Positions 37,154-50,700 of a stretch of DNA of 64,000 nucleotides are shown here, piece by piece. Below the pieces are notes generated by a model. It had not been told where the DNA came from and ran no database searches. It saw only the letters and a program-made list of their open reading frames with translations. The position numbers and the translations under genes are program-made. Numbering within the stretch: position 1 is the first letter of the stretch; each line of letters begins with the position of its first letter. This DNA comes from Saccoglossus kowalevskii (taxonomy: Eukaryota; Hemichordata; Enteropneusta; Harrimaniidae), in the NCBI RefSeq assembly GCF_000003605.2, contig NW_003120918.1, positions 588,546-652,545 of the forward strand. The letters run 5' to 3'.

Positions 37154-40100
37154 AATGCCAAACGCATCATTGCAGTCTGTAAAAGAGATACAATGACCAC
37201 GGGATTCAGCGTATTTGCAGTATTGACATTATACAAAGATGTAGAGTGCTCATCTATCCCCTGACTACTAGAAAGAAGAGTTCCATGACCATGGTTCGCC
37301 TTCTTGATTGCAAACAAGTATTCTGTCAAAGTTTGCCTTTTACAATGGGATATGCTTCCTGGTGTAACATATACGTATAGGTTATATAAATATATGGAGG
37401 AGGAAATTAAAATATGATACACGTATCTCGGCAGGTCATATAAGATTGTAAGACATCGATAATAAGATGGTATAGTATATGAACCATTAATGTAAATACG
37501 TGCGTTTTATGCACTGTCTCGAAAGTATCTTCTCCATTCATGTATATTGTCGCTTCATTTTGTTTCGTTGCCCTTTATGTTTCAACTTGATGACGAAAAT
37601 TGAATACAGGCTCATTGAATAAAGTGCAGTTGAAATGTATACACTAAATTATAGTGAGAATTGTGTCTGCTTTAGCGTACATTTATGATTGTTTTCTACG
37701 GCGAACATATACCTCATCATTGTACTGTATAATGTTGATGTCAATAACTAATTCGAACGAGTGTTAAACTATTGAGGGCCATAGTCAAGTTTTGACACCT
37801 CTGTTTTAGAATAAACCCCACGTACATCGTTTCATATAACTTTCTCTTATTGATTGAACTGTGTTGTATAATGTACTTGTCAGTTACTTTTTTTGTTTTT
37901 GTGATCTTATACTTATAGTAAATGATTCAGGGGTTGTGTATGTTGTTTCTTGTATCATATTGTTTCTAAAATGTTTATCAAGATCTGTAACCAACATGAA
38001 ATTATGTTCAATCAACCCTTAGACTGAATGTTGCCCCGCCATATTGGTCGGAATATGGCTTTCAAAAGCTAAACAACAAAATGTGTTTTTATTATGGAAT
38101 TTGCTTTATTTCGTGATTGTCCTGCATATTATTTGACTTGTTTTCACTCCCAAAAAACACAGGGAAGAAACAAAATCAACATACTATTGAATAATTAATT
38201 ATAGACATGTTTTACAATACGGTCACTGCATAAAATACTCACACAAGTAGTGTTCTTCTCTAACAAAACATAAGATTTGAAGAGACTGCTATATAATTTC
38301 ATAACATCTTGAGACATACTAAGATTTCACCTTCTGAGGCGGCGCCGTATAACACAGTGTCTTCGAACTGAATTATGAGTCTTGTGTGTGACATTTGATC
38401 TCACATAATATTATTTTTCATGTGCATTGATGAAAGTTGTGAAAACAATTATTCTTGTATAGATTTATATTATAAGCTATTATCACATGACTAACATATA
38501 GATAACTTTTTACGTTCTAAGTCCGATACACGCTAACTTATCTAAGATTGATCGATCTGTATTGTAAACTACTATGATATGAACTATGTGTCTAGAAGAT
38601 TAAGTACAATTTCATCTTTTTCATGTTTGATTCTGTATGTGATATTTGACTTCACAGATGATTATATTAAATACAGTTTGTTTTTTCTTCAGTAAAATTG
38701 GAATATTTGTATTAAACATATTAGTAATTATATTTATTTTACAAATACATTGCTTTGTAGTTAAATATGTAAATAAAGAAAACTGAATAACGTATATCAA
38801 TTCAATTTTCAACCATTTTTTTCATTTTTAAAAATATAAAATTATTATTCTGTAATATTCTGTATATTGTAATTTATTTTATTTTACGCTTTGAAAACAT
38901 ATGTACGTGTTTATATAATACAATTAAATTTCACTCATTAATGGTAATCAACTAGGTGACCTAGGTAATATGTTAGCTGCGCTGTGATGGTATTATGTAA
39001 ATATGGTTGTATGTTTCCTAGTGACGTACTCATTAAAGTGATCAGTTTCAAGAATATCATATTACTAAGCAAATGCAAAATATAAGAAAGAGTCTTGTAT
39101 TTTAATTTTCTTCCTGTTCACGTATTGTGATTATAATATTCGGCTAAATGTATAATAAAAACGCTTAATTGTTTATAATATAATACGATTTTTTATTTTC
39201 TATTTCGTTGCCGGGCATGGCGGGCGTAATGCTTTAAATACTACTTACAAATCCTTGAATATTGACAATTAGACTCGTATTGTGGAAATTAGAAACAAAC
39301 TAATTCGTGTATTTAGCAGACATGTTTAATCTTCAAAATAGTACACATGATGACATTATTATTATTATTTCTTGGGTAAATTAAATACCAATTACACTGT
39401 AATTCTTGTTTCTAATTTGTATTTAATATTGGAACCAGCGATTATCCTTATTGCGGATTATTGGATAATAATCCGGAAGTTAATAAAGTTCAAAAAGTTG
39501 AGAATGTGTCTATTTTTTATTTGCTGGAATAAATATAGTATTGTCTGAGAGTACACGACACATGCCTTCTGAAATGTGCTTCTAGCTGTGAGGTTTCTAT
39601 TACGTAATCAAAAAGCAGTTGAGACGCCAGTAAACATACTATCATGATATTAACATTCACTCAATTAGGTTTCCAATCAGATGTGCATTCCAAAATAATA
39701 ATCATAACTATTGGAAGGTTATTAAAACGTTTATTGGATTATTTAAATTTTGACTTACAAACAAAAAAATAAAATAACATAGATATAGTTTATAATCAAA
39801 CAGGAGTAACGTGCGCAATTCGAAAATACGAAATGAAACAATAGATTGAGTTGTATATTACAAATTAATGATATAGAAATTGAATTATATATGTCATGGA
39901 TGCATTTCATTAATGGGTCCATTGACTATGTTAGTATAATGTCTCAATGTGTTGAGGCATATGATTAGTGTGTATGCTTCCCCGTGCTTATATCCCATTG
40001 AAGGATTTGTTTATAGGTTTTGTTTTGAATTATTCAAAATATGAACGTTTGCACCTATTTGTGATCAATATTAACCGATAGTAGTCAACACCTAGTATAG

Positions 40101-41508
40101 CCTCGATATAGATTATATGTAGACACTCGTTGTTATGACAAAAAGGCTAAAGACAAATATAATGTAACATAAAACTTCATAAGTTTTCTCAATAGCACTG
40201 ACATTGCTACAACGTTTACACTTGTGATAAATATCTATTCATAAGTATTTACTAGTGACCACTAGTCATAATGTTGACCGGACAAATATAATTACGAACA
40301 TGTCTTGCTTCGTTACAAAAATCGCATTTCAAATTACGTTGTTTTCCGGCACACGTTTACGTGCATTGTTCTAGCTGTCGAATATAGTGTTTTTTTATTA
40401 AATCGTATGGAGGCATATCACTCAGGTAAAGTGTTCCATTATATTTAAATGTAATAATAGAGCATTAGTGTTGAGTTGGCACACCTATCTCATTGTACGT
40501 GATAGGATTTCATGATGTGATTTATAACAATATATTTCAAGGTGTTGTGAGATTGTTTTTACAAAATACATCACATTTAACCACAATAAACAGGACAAGT
40601 CTTACCCAAACGTTCCCATCTCTGCTGTGAATAATATAGCAAATTAGCCGCTATCTAAATCAATAATTATTTCCAGACATTGTCAATTGCTTTCGACGCA
40701 CGGGATTATTCAATAGTCTTTTGTGTTTAAATATTGACAACGCGTGTTTGCAGAAATATTTTATACATATATAATTATTTAAATAGGTTACACTCGAACG
40801 AATTCTAAGTGTTAAGTGATGTTTTAAAATCAGTTGACATAAAAAAAACATCATCACTTACGCATAAACAACTGCCACGTCAGTTTAAAAAGTGACTTCA
40901 GATACAAGTTGTTATTTGTGTGATAGTAACTGGTAAATTTATGCCGATATTAGGAATTGCCAATACCTATGAATAATACGTCAAGATTATAATTAATTGT
41001 GCCATGCGTAATTGAGATTAAGTTTGTGTTTCGTTTAATAAATGGGGAAGTGAACAAGTTCAGTATTCTTAAGTAATTAAAATGACCATCATTACGATCG
41101 AAGACGACTGGGTTCCATTAGGCTTGTCACAGTATTGAATACCGTATTAAATATTCGATTTAAAACTGATTGTATCGTCTTCTGTGCATCTGGCCTTTGA
41201 CGAATGTTCATAGGTTCATAGTCTCATTTGCGATGATACAACATACATTCGCAAAATTGTCAGCACGAATACAACGCCGAACGTGGCAACTTTTCACACG
41301 CCTACGTACACGCGGATGAGCTAAGGTGTCACATTGCAAATGTTCTATTCCCAGGGTTTATGGCAATTCGTCCCGAGATCATATCGTGGAATTACCGGGT
41401 AATTTGAGCCTCGGTTCGATAAAACGGATGTGTGGACGAATGTTAACGTATTAATTCGTGCTCCACTATAACACTTCCACGTTGGTGACAAGTCGCTTAG
41501 GAAATCAA
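37154..41508. other. Intergenic region between the convergent receptor genes
   Basis: Very AT-rich, about 4.35 kb, shared by the two 3' ends. No ORF with coding character. A small 9-bp hairpin CGGATTATT/AATAATCCG sits at 39454-39475. The two 3' UTRs must both lie here. Confidence 0.7.
37618..37623 (+). terminator. Candidate polyadenylation signal of gene A
   Basis: AATAAA lies 465 nt past the gene A stop codon, implying a 3' UTR of roughly half a kilobase. Another AATAAA occurs near 37811. No transcript evidence is available to choose between them. Confidence 0.35.
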
Positions 41509-41717
41509 TCAGACATAGTAGTTTGAATTAGCATTGCTATTTCTGATCACACTCATGTTCATCTGCTCCGTGTTACAGTAACTTTTGGAGTTGTTCACCG
41601 AGCTACTGTTCATCATGGAACTGTGGTAACCGTGTCCCCGTTTTCCTCTCTTGTGCTTTGTATCCCTGCAACAAAAACAGCAAGCGAATGCGGCCTTGAA
41701 TTCCCGGCGAAATTTAG
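41509..41717 (-). CDS. Gene B coding exon 5 (helix 8 and C-terminal tail)
   Basis: The acceptor is TCTCCCTCCAG. The split codon gives Ala, then KFRREFKAAFACCFCC, a basic HKRGKRGHG stretch, a Ser/Asn-rich tail with NNSKSY and NMSVIRN, and a terminal NYYV before TGA. The frame also reads through the acceptor upstream, but phase and the alignment with gene A fix the exon start at 41717. Confidence 0.9.
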
Positions 41718-44700
41718 CTGGAGGGAGAAAGAAGAAAAAAAAGTCTAGCAATATATTTTATCTAAATGGCATCTTTAGATCAGTTAAATACCTAATAAAT
41801 TTCAGGCATGGTGTGTATATTCGTATAAATCGATGAGTAGCCCCCTATACATTTAACGAATTGAAAAATGCAGCAATGTCTAATCCATGTTTATTTGACA
41901 AATATACAATAAAATATTAAACGTCCTGCATCTACACAGCCTAGGTGTTTTAGTACATCTATCCGCGTCGTAAAATTAATTCTACAAGCAATAATTGTAA
42001 TGCACCGTGTATATCACATACATAAATTGAATATTCACTTTTTGCTGTACATTGGCTAGCCAGTGGGATACATGGTAAAGATTTCCAAAAAAAAATGTTT
42101 TTCTACATTCTCATACATTGGAAATATTTAGGAAATGTTCACGTTTGGCGGAGAAGGTACATGCCAAAATATACTAGATTCATTGTGAAATAAACATATT
42201 CAATACAAATATGAAAAACGTATACCATTTCCCATGTGTTGTGTGCGAATTTCATATTCACTGCGCGTTGTATGTGAGCGTGTTTATGCAAAACTGTGTG
42301 CTACTGCAGCCTCCCGAGGAGCATTGAGTATATTCTGTGAATAGTCGTGAAATGGAGATTACAAACAATACGGCATAACGCCATCTAGAATATATCACTA
42401 GAGGTTATGACGTTGAATAAATTCCCGGTGCATAGAATACTCTAGCGTGTTATACGATAGCTGTTTTTATCGACTTAGCATGTCATTTGATGAAATGTTG
42501 ATTAATAAGCACAATGTGTAGATGACAAGAGTTTAAAGTTCACATAAATCGCAGCTGAATAAAAAATACGTGATTAACAGTTTGGCTGGTTTGTCATAAT
42601 TATTCTGCGAGAATCATAGAAGTACATTTTTTTCCTCTGTTAACTCTTTAGCTATTAACGAGACTCAAATACAATTTTCACTAAAACCACAGTTGTCATC
42701 TTCTCCGGCAATAATGTGTAAAGATTGTAGCATACATGTTTTGTATGCTCATATGTTAATGCTCAGTCGAATGCGAACAAAAGTGATCACAAAAAGCCGA
42801 TTCTATTTTTTAGAGTACCTCGCAATGGAGGTGAGACATATGCGCACTCCAGATTATTAAAACGAAGTTATAGTAGCGATCTCCTTTTCATCTTGACAGA
42901 CTATGCTGCGCGTCAATATATTTTTAATATTATTTCACTTCAAACAGTCGGAGAATACTTGTCATTTGTCACTATTGAAGTATGAGTCTCGCACCCACCA
43001 ACGCAGTTTATTTTCTTCTGTGCACCATCTCGCTGATTGTTATGGTATCAAAAGTCCGTACATGTATTGCACTATCAGATTGACAGACGTCAAAGTTTTG
43101 TGATGTAATCAAATTAATAAACATATTTGCCGAGATGTTTGATAATTGCTCCGTAATCTTTTCCCTGTCTTTGTTTTCATATATTTCAGGTGTCGGCGTG
43201 GATGAANNNNNNNNNNNNNNNNNNNNNNNNNNNNNNNNNNNNNNNNNNNNNNNNNNNNNNNNNNNNNNNNNNNNNNNNNNNNNNNNNNNNNNNNNNNNNN
43301 NNNNNNNNNNNNNNNNNNNNNNNNNNNNNNNNNNNNNNNNNNNNNNNNNNNNNNNNNNNNNNNNNNNNNNNNNNNNNNNNNNNNNNNNNNNNNNNNNNNN
43401 NNNNNNNNNNNNNNNNNNNNNNNNNNNNNNNNNNNNNNNNNNNNNNNNNNNNNNNNNNNNNNNNNNNNNNNNNNNNNNNNNNNNNNNNNNNNNNNNNNNN
43501 NNNNNNNNNNNNNNNNNNNNNNNNNNNNNNNNNNNNNNNNNNNNNNNNNNNNNNNNNNNNNNNNNNNNNNNNNNNNNNNNNNNNNNNNNNNNNNNNNNNN
43601 NNNNNNNNNNNNNNNNNNNNNNNNNNNNNNNNNNNNNNNNNNNNNNNNNNNNNNNNNNNNNNNNNNNNNNNNNNNNNNNNNNNNNNNNNNNNNNNNNNNN
43701 NNNNNNNNNNNNNNNNNNNNNNNNNNNNNNNNNNNNNNNNNNNNNNNNNNNNNNNNNNNNNNNNNGCCGTGCGTTCGGGCAAACCGTTAATTATTCGTAA
43801 ATCAATTTGTGTACTTTTCTTGATTTATTCTGCAGATATAGGTAAAATATAGGTAAGGCTTTGGCGAAATTTGAAAGAGCAACTAATATTCTTCAACCTG
43901 GTATTTTTTATAGATTTTAGGTTTCATTCTGATCGTCTGTTTTTTCCAGTTTAAAAAAATATGAGCTGGCTGGAGCCTTCATCCCTTGTCTATTTCTTAC
44001 ACTAGATACCAGTCGATACCCCACCCCCCGCTCATAGGAAGTGCGTACAGTTGATCATAGTTCCTGGGCTCTCTGTGAATGGCGTAGATAGCTTGTCGTG
44101 AGCGAGAGAGCATCGATACATGTTTGGTCTTATTCTCACCGTCTTCACGTATACTGCTCGTATTACCATGGTAACAAATTGACAGATATTCGACCACTTA
44201 CTTGTATAGATGTTCTAATTCCCAAAACCAATGCAATTACATGTTAATACATATAACTGCTAACATGTAGAATATACCTAGAGTCGTACTTAGTAATATT
44301 GGGTTGTTTTCGTTAACTTTTATATGGCGTCATACTAAAAAGATCGTATCGTGTTTTCATATATCCCACAGTAATAGAGACAAATGAATGGTAATGAGCT
44401 ATAATTCTAATTGGTGTGCTCTAAATTGCCTATCCACCTTTGACGATTTGCTTTGACCTATAAACTTCGAAATAACAATTAATAACAAGCGATGTCTTCC
44501 ATTACATGATCTCTGGTAATTGAACTGAAGTTGTAACACTGTTTAATACGGTAAAATTAAGGATATACTATTATAGAAGATTACTACTTTCGCATATTTC
44601 ACTGTCGCCTATTCTGGCAAAAGATGTTGTCACCGCATTATTTAGTACACTTGGAAATTCCAAATATTTATTTCCAACAATCGTAAATTCATTTCAATTA

Positions 44701-47700
44701 GACGTCGCATAATCAGAGATGCGAATTGAAGTAAATATCCGTTTGAACTAAGACGCAGATTACTACACACATATACGAGTGTTCCTATGCAGTGTCCTTA
44801 TCACCGTCTTGTTAAGTGTGATATCTAGTAGAATCTATACGATTAACATTCATAATAATTTCAAACGATCCAAATCCAGTTTCCGGGTCAGTATGTGAGT
44901 TATTGTAAACATGTTTAAACTGGGATTAGCAATAATATATCCATATCCATAATATATACCCCGGTGTAACACAAGATGATTTCATAACACATTTTACCCG
45001 TAGGTCAACGATAAAAGTATAACAAGTTTCGATTTTCGTACCTGAGAGAAAGTTGTAGATAATGGGATTGACACCACTGTTAGCGAAGGCCAGCCAATGA
45101 GCTATCAGAAAGGGTATATGGAAAGAGCTTCGTGTGTTATGAACCACATCGTCAAAGAACGAAAACTGCCTGCAATTGAAATGAAAATAATAAGTTTGTC
45201 AGTGATATTCACAAAGTATAAAAAAAAGTCATTCAAGGTACATTCATTTATATACACTAGCATGTCTTAAATGCAATTACTGGGCCGGATTTGCATATAT
45301 TAGACTCGAATGAAAAAATCACGATCTCCCATGTTTAACCTCTTCTTACGTAATGTCCCACATCATTTACTTTAATCGCGCTTAGTGCCAAAGATGTCGA
45401 ATCGTAATTTCGCATGTGATATATACAACTCAAACACTTCTGATAAAGTCTGGCAATATATCGTTTACTATCCCCGTAATAACTTGACACGTAAATCAAA
45501 GAAAGGGTTCAATAGTTGGGTTTTTATGGGAATTATATATTCTCTAACAGGAGAGCTGAAAAGTGTATAAAGGCTCTGGAATGGCGGCCTTTATTAATGT
45601 GTTTCTCATTAGATTCGTGTTATATCTTGATGTCAAATGCTTGTCATCAACATCCTGGATTGGAATTTAGCCTGTGGATGCATCAGACAGGTTAGGTTGT
45701 ATTATATAATCATCTGTGTACGAGATGCCATCACAAATGCGTGTTGTTAGTTTGCGATCTTAGATATAGCAAGGTAATAGAAAATGTGTTTTTTTAGTAA
45801 AGACAGTTGTGTCAAAGTCCATAATAATAATCAAAATAGGCGTGAATACTTGTATTTTCTGCATGGTACCTCAACGCGTACACAACTGATGAATGCATAT
45901 TTATGTTATACTTACTGCAATTAGGGATGTTAATATCACACACATTTTTAATGAATTTAACAAAGGACATCATTTAGGCGTGAAACCAAATCCATCAGTT
46001 GCGTAAAAACGAATTATGCAAATTAGAAAATTAGTATACATATAGCGTTTATTGAAACGAAGCCTCGCAACATCCGATTGTTGTGTGTCCTTAATTGGTG
46101 AATAATTGTTTGAAATTTACCGTGCATCAATTATGTGTTGGTATGTTTGAAATGCCAGTTTTTCAGTTTAGTTGCATCATCAGTTAAAATGTAGACAAGC
46201 GAGTATTTCTAATCTTAACAAAATGTGATATTAATATTTAAAGAAGGGGAAATATCAAAACACAACACGTGGATCAGAACGCAGTCGGAGTTGTTCGTCC
46301 ACAGACAGTCTAGAAGAATGGTTTACCAGTAATAGAAACAATACAAGTGGTGATGGAAAAGTCCTGAATTATGGACAGCGGCTAATTAAAAATGCAAGAA
46401 ATACTGCGTAAATGTGCGCCTTCGTTTGTTTTATATTTGTGTTAGGCATACTTGTACTGATTTATTCTGGCTTTCTTTGAATATAAAACCCGAATTATAG
46501 ATCTAGTAAATACTTTCTACTCTATTATTTATGCTTTCGGAAATATAGCTGACATAATTTATTCTTATACAACACCAATCGTGATTTATTCTTCTAACAT
46601 TCCGAGGTTTCAAGCAATCATGGAATTAACCTAATGTATTTTACATCTGCGGACGCCGCTATATCACTCAGTTAGAAGAATGGTTAGTTAGTAATTGAAC
46701 CAGACACTAAAACTATCGTCAATTTTACGTTAATTGGGGTCTCGTGTTCGTGTCATTGCACGCATTATCGAATCAACATACCTTAATATATTGAGTAGGT
46801 GAAGAGGCAAATAACAAATGGTAAATATGACAACCACTATAATCAACATCTTAGCCACCTTTCTTCGAGACTTCAATTGACTCTCCGATGCTTTTGTGCT
46901 CACGTGGCTATTTCCATTCGAGGCGTTCTTTTTGCTGTCACATGATTCGTATGAGCCTGGTATTTTGGCCCACAATTGGCGACAAATGAAAACGTACGCT
47001 ATGATGATCATAACCAAAGGAATTACATATATCACCAGTACAAGAGCTATATGGTACACTTTTTGTTGAATCGAACCGAACCAGTTGCGCTGGAATAAAA
47101 TCAATACAAGAAAATAACATTGGATGAGACAGTGTTTTTTATAGAATTATTCAGTTTCTGCAAATTACATATGACTGGTCATATATTGGTATGCGGTGAA
47201 TCACGAGGATATGGTATTATTCCTGAGCATGCGTACAGTTACAACGATGATGACGCCGCTTTATATAAAGTTGTTCACAAGACATTGCGTCATTTTGTTT
47301 TGTTTTATAAATATGCATTATATTTTGGTCAGGGGAAAATATATGAGATAATACTACCCATAATAACTAGTACGAGTTGGGAACATATAAACACGCAACA
47401 CGCACGGGACTCGAACTCGCGACCACGGCAAAGACCTCACTATGCCACACACAAAAAAAGATAGCACCAAATGTAATGAACAAGGGCTTACTGGCTTACA
47501 ATGTTTAGATGGGCATGTGCAAGTTAAATTTCTGAAGTCACAAATCCGTACCGATTTCACCTCGAAATATATTTTTAGCTCCTATGCTATCAAATACGCG
47601 ATGGTGTCGATTTCGAATGCAAAACTGGCGTTGCTTAATTTCCGGTCATGACGATTATGCAATTTCAGCACCCAGCTTCAGTTTTCTACCGATTTCACCA

Positions 47701-50700
47701 CGGAATGTGTTTTTAAATTCTCAAGTTCCAACGGTAGCATACACGCGAGGGTGTTGATCTCGAAAAGCCAAACTGGCGTCACTGTTTTTTCCGGTCTTAA
47801 AGAATATGCAATTTCAGTGCCCAGCTTAAGTTTTGTACCACACATGTTGCATCGAGGGCAATTTGCATTTCAAAGTTTGCGAAATCCTCTCAAATTATAG
47901 GATACGTATTTCTTTCCATACGCTCGGATGAAGCTAGCTATCATGTACATGTGCGAAATAACGATGTACATTTGAATATCCAAGATATGCAACGGCCAGT
48001 GATTTGCAAGAAATTGCAGCAAACGGACTCATATAAAACTGTGTATGGAATCACTCCACTTATTTTCGCACGCACCCTGTAAAAGTTGCGAACTGGAACA
48101 TCGTCTATTACATAATAATTATTATTATTATTATTTAAAAAGAACATTGTGAGTTTTGAAATATATATATATATCATCGGATATGACTAGGCTGAACAAC
48201 GTTACTTCTTGTTGATGGTTTTAGACAGTGAGCCAATCATCCAGTTTTATTCAGACAATGGCAATTCTGGGGATCTGTCAGGCAGCATAACAAGCCTTAT
48301 GTTTACCTCAAAACACTTCGTCAGGTAAATGTAATTCTTCGTATATATTGGTCGCTCCGTTTCATAAACCACTGCCTGTGGAATGGGTACCAAAAAGGAG
48401 GTTATCCAGATGGAGAATATCACAGTTATGGCTCGCTTTGCGGTACTCTTAAACATCAGCGGATGGCAGATGGCGAAGTATCGGTCCACGGCTATTGCGC
48501 AAAGCGTAAGAACGGACACGCTCATGGAAACGACCTGCAAGACAACAATGGAAGGGAGATAATTCACATAACTACCGGCAATGGTAATTCAATCTGGCTT
48601 CAGTGATCTAGATCTATTATGTGTCCAGTGTAGCAATAACCGCTTCCATAGCTAGAAGCAGCATATACTACGGAACCGGGCAATCACGGTCCCTGCTCTG
48701 TATATCTCGAAACAGCCGGCGAAGTTGAACGACGAACCCTGAGGCAGTTCGTCAATTAAACATAAAACGTTACGTCACGGTTGATGTGACAAATTGAAAT
48801 GCATGGAAACGTAAGAGGTTCTATTTGGGGAAAATGTCACCAGTTTTGCCTCGGTTACAATTATATTTCGAAATATAACGAGTTAACGAGAAACACAATT
48901 TAGTTGACGATTTAACGTTTGAAATACGCAGGATGTCGATTTCAACTAAACATATAATTCGCAGTTATTCAAATCAAATCAAAATTGTGAAGAGGTTTTG
49001 CAGGTTATAATAATAAAAAGCATTATATATTAGCCGACGGTCGAGAATACGTGCTTCTTGTGTAACCGCTGAAATATATATTATATATTGCACCTCCATG
49101 TGTAAGCAACTCATATCGCACGCATACCCGCGTGTCACAAATTCATCCACTTCAATTCAATGGTTTCAATTTATACTTTCTTGAAAAAGTAGTTCGGCAC
49201 CCGGATACTAGTACACGAAATGGCTGATTGGCGGCCACGGCACGTTTGTCACACAGTGCAAATGCATCAATTTCCAATTAGCTTTTTTTTAGAGAGACAC
49301 CTTTGGACTTTTAGAAACAGCCATTAATTGCGTCAAAATTTCTGCATTATCGCGTTCTGTATTGGTTAGGGGCTACAGGTAGATTGTGTAATTGACCAGT
49401 GGGAGCACGCAAATGGAGCATAATTATTCAACACCGAGGTCATTATTGAGCCGTGTCCACAATAATGAACTATTATCGAGACATCGAGTTTCGTAAGGAG
49501 GATAATCATCTGACGGCGACGTCACAGGAAGCTGTAGGAGATAGTGCAGTATGATAAAAATGCATTTAAGGTAATCATGACTGTGACAAATAGCGAGTGG
49601 ACAGTTCCAACCGCGTTTATTAAACAACTATAGCGTAGAGACGTCAATAACATATCAACGTATCAAGTAGTGCATATAAATTGCTTCAGATTTCCCCTGC
49701 GTTTTGTCGGCTGAAATAATCTCTTACAGGTTCAACTGATGATGTCTTCTGCGCCTTTTGTGAATTCACATTAAAACACGCGGTCCGCGGCATTCAGTCC
49801 GTGGTCGAAACATACATAGATAAAAACCGTAATCCGATGCCAATTGCGGGATAGAAACAGAACTGTTTTGTACTATTTTGTAATTACTATATTACGTTAC
49901 ATTATCTTTTTTTCACGGTTTCGGGTCAGAAAGGTTGAGTTTTGTAAATGATTCTCGTGTGATCGTGGTGGTGTATTAGAGGTGGTTACGATTCTCGCGT
50001 AATCATGGTGAATTATTGAGTGTTGTGAATAATTCTCGCGTGATCATGGTGGATTATTTAGTGTTGTGAATGACTCTCGCGTTATCATGGGGGATTATTT
50101 AGTGTTGTGAATAATTCTCGCGTGATCATGGTGGATTATTTAGTGTTGTGAATGACTCTCGCGTTATCATGGTGGATTATTTAGTGTTGTAAATGATTAT
50201 CGCGTGATCATGGTGCATTATTTAGTGTTGCGAATGACTCTCGCGTTATCATGGTGGATTATTTAGTGTTGTAAATGATTCTCGCGTGATCATGATGGTG
50301 TATGTATTAGAGGCTGTTTCGATTCTCGCTTGACGATGATGGATTATTTAAGGGTGTCGTTCGTGATTCTCGCGAGATCGTCGTGGTATATTGCGAGTTG
50401 TCATACTTCTCGGCTTATTGTACCAGTGCAATGTGGGTTGAATTGAGAAGTATTGCGTGGTGATGGTAGGTGATAGACGTTAACATTGTCACGTGATCGT
50501 GTCCAGTTATAGAACAAATATATTTTACTGCTCTGAGCATTTGAAATGATTTCTCAATATTGGAATGTTATGTTCAAACAGGCACCTAAAAAAATCAATT
50601 CATTACCTTTAGTTTAACTAGTAGCATGAACACACGTAAACAAATTGAATTGAATGTAGGCGAAAAATGAGTATATGCTTTTGAGTTTTGTGGCAAGTAA

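Noticed and set aside
43890-43960. Third copy of the AGTGAA dispersed repeat
   Set aside because: Only a short GACTGGAAAA..GAAACC-like similarity; the rest does not align.
43997-44197. Minus-strand 66-codon ORF in gene B intron 4 as an alternative C-terminal exon
   Set aside because: No pyrimidine tract or AG acceptor precedes it in the needed phase, and it shares nothing with the receptor tails.
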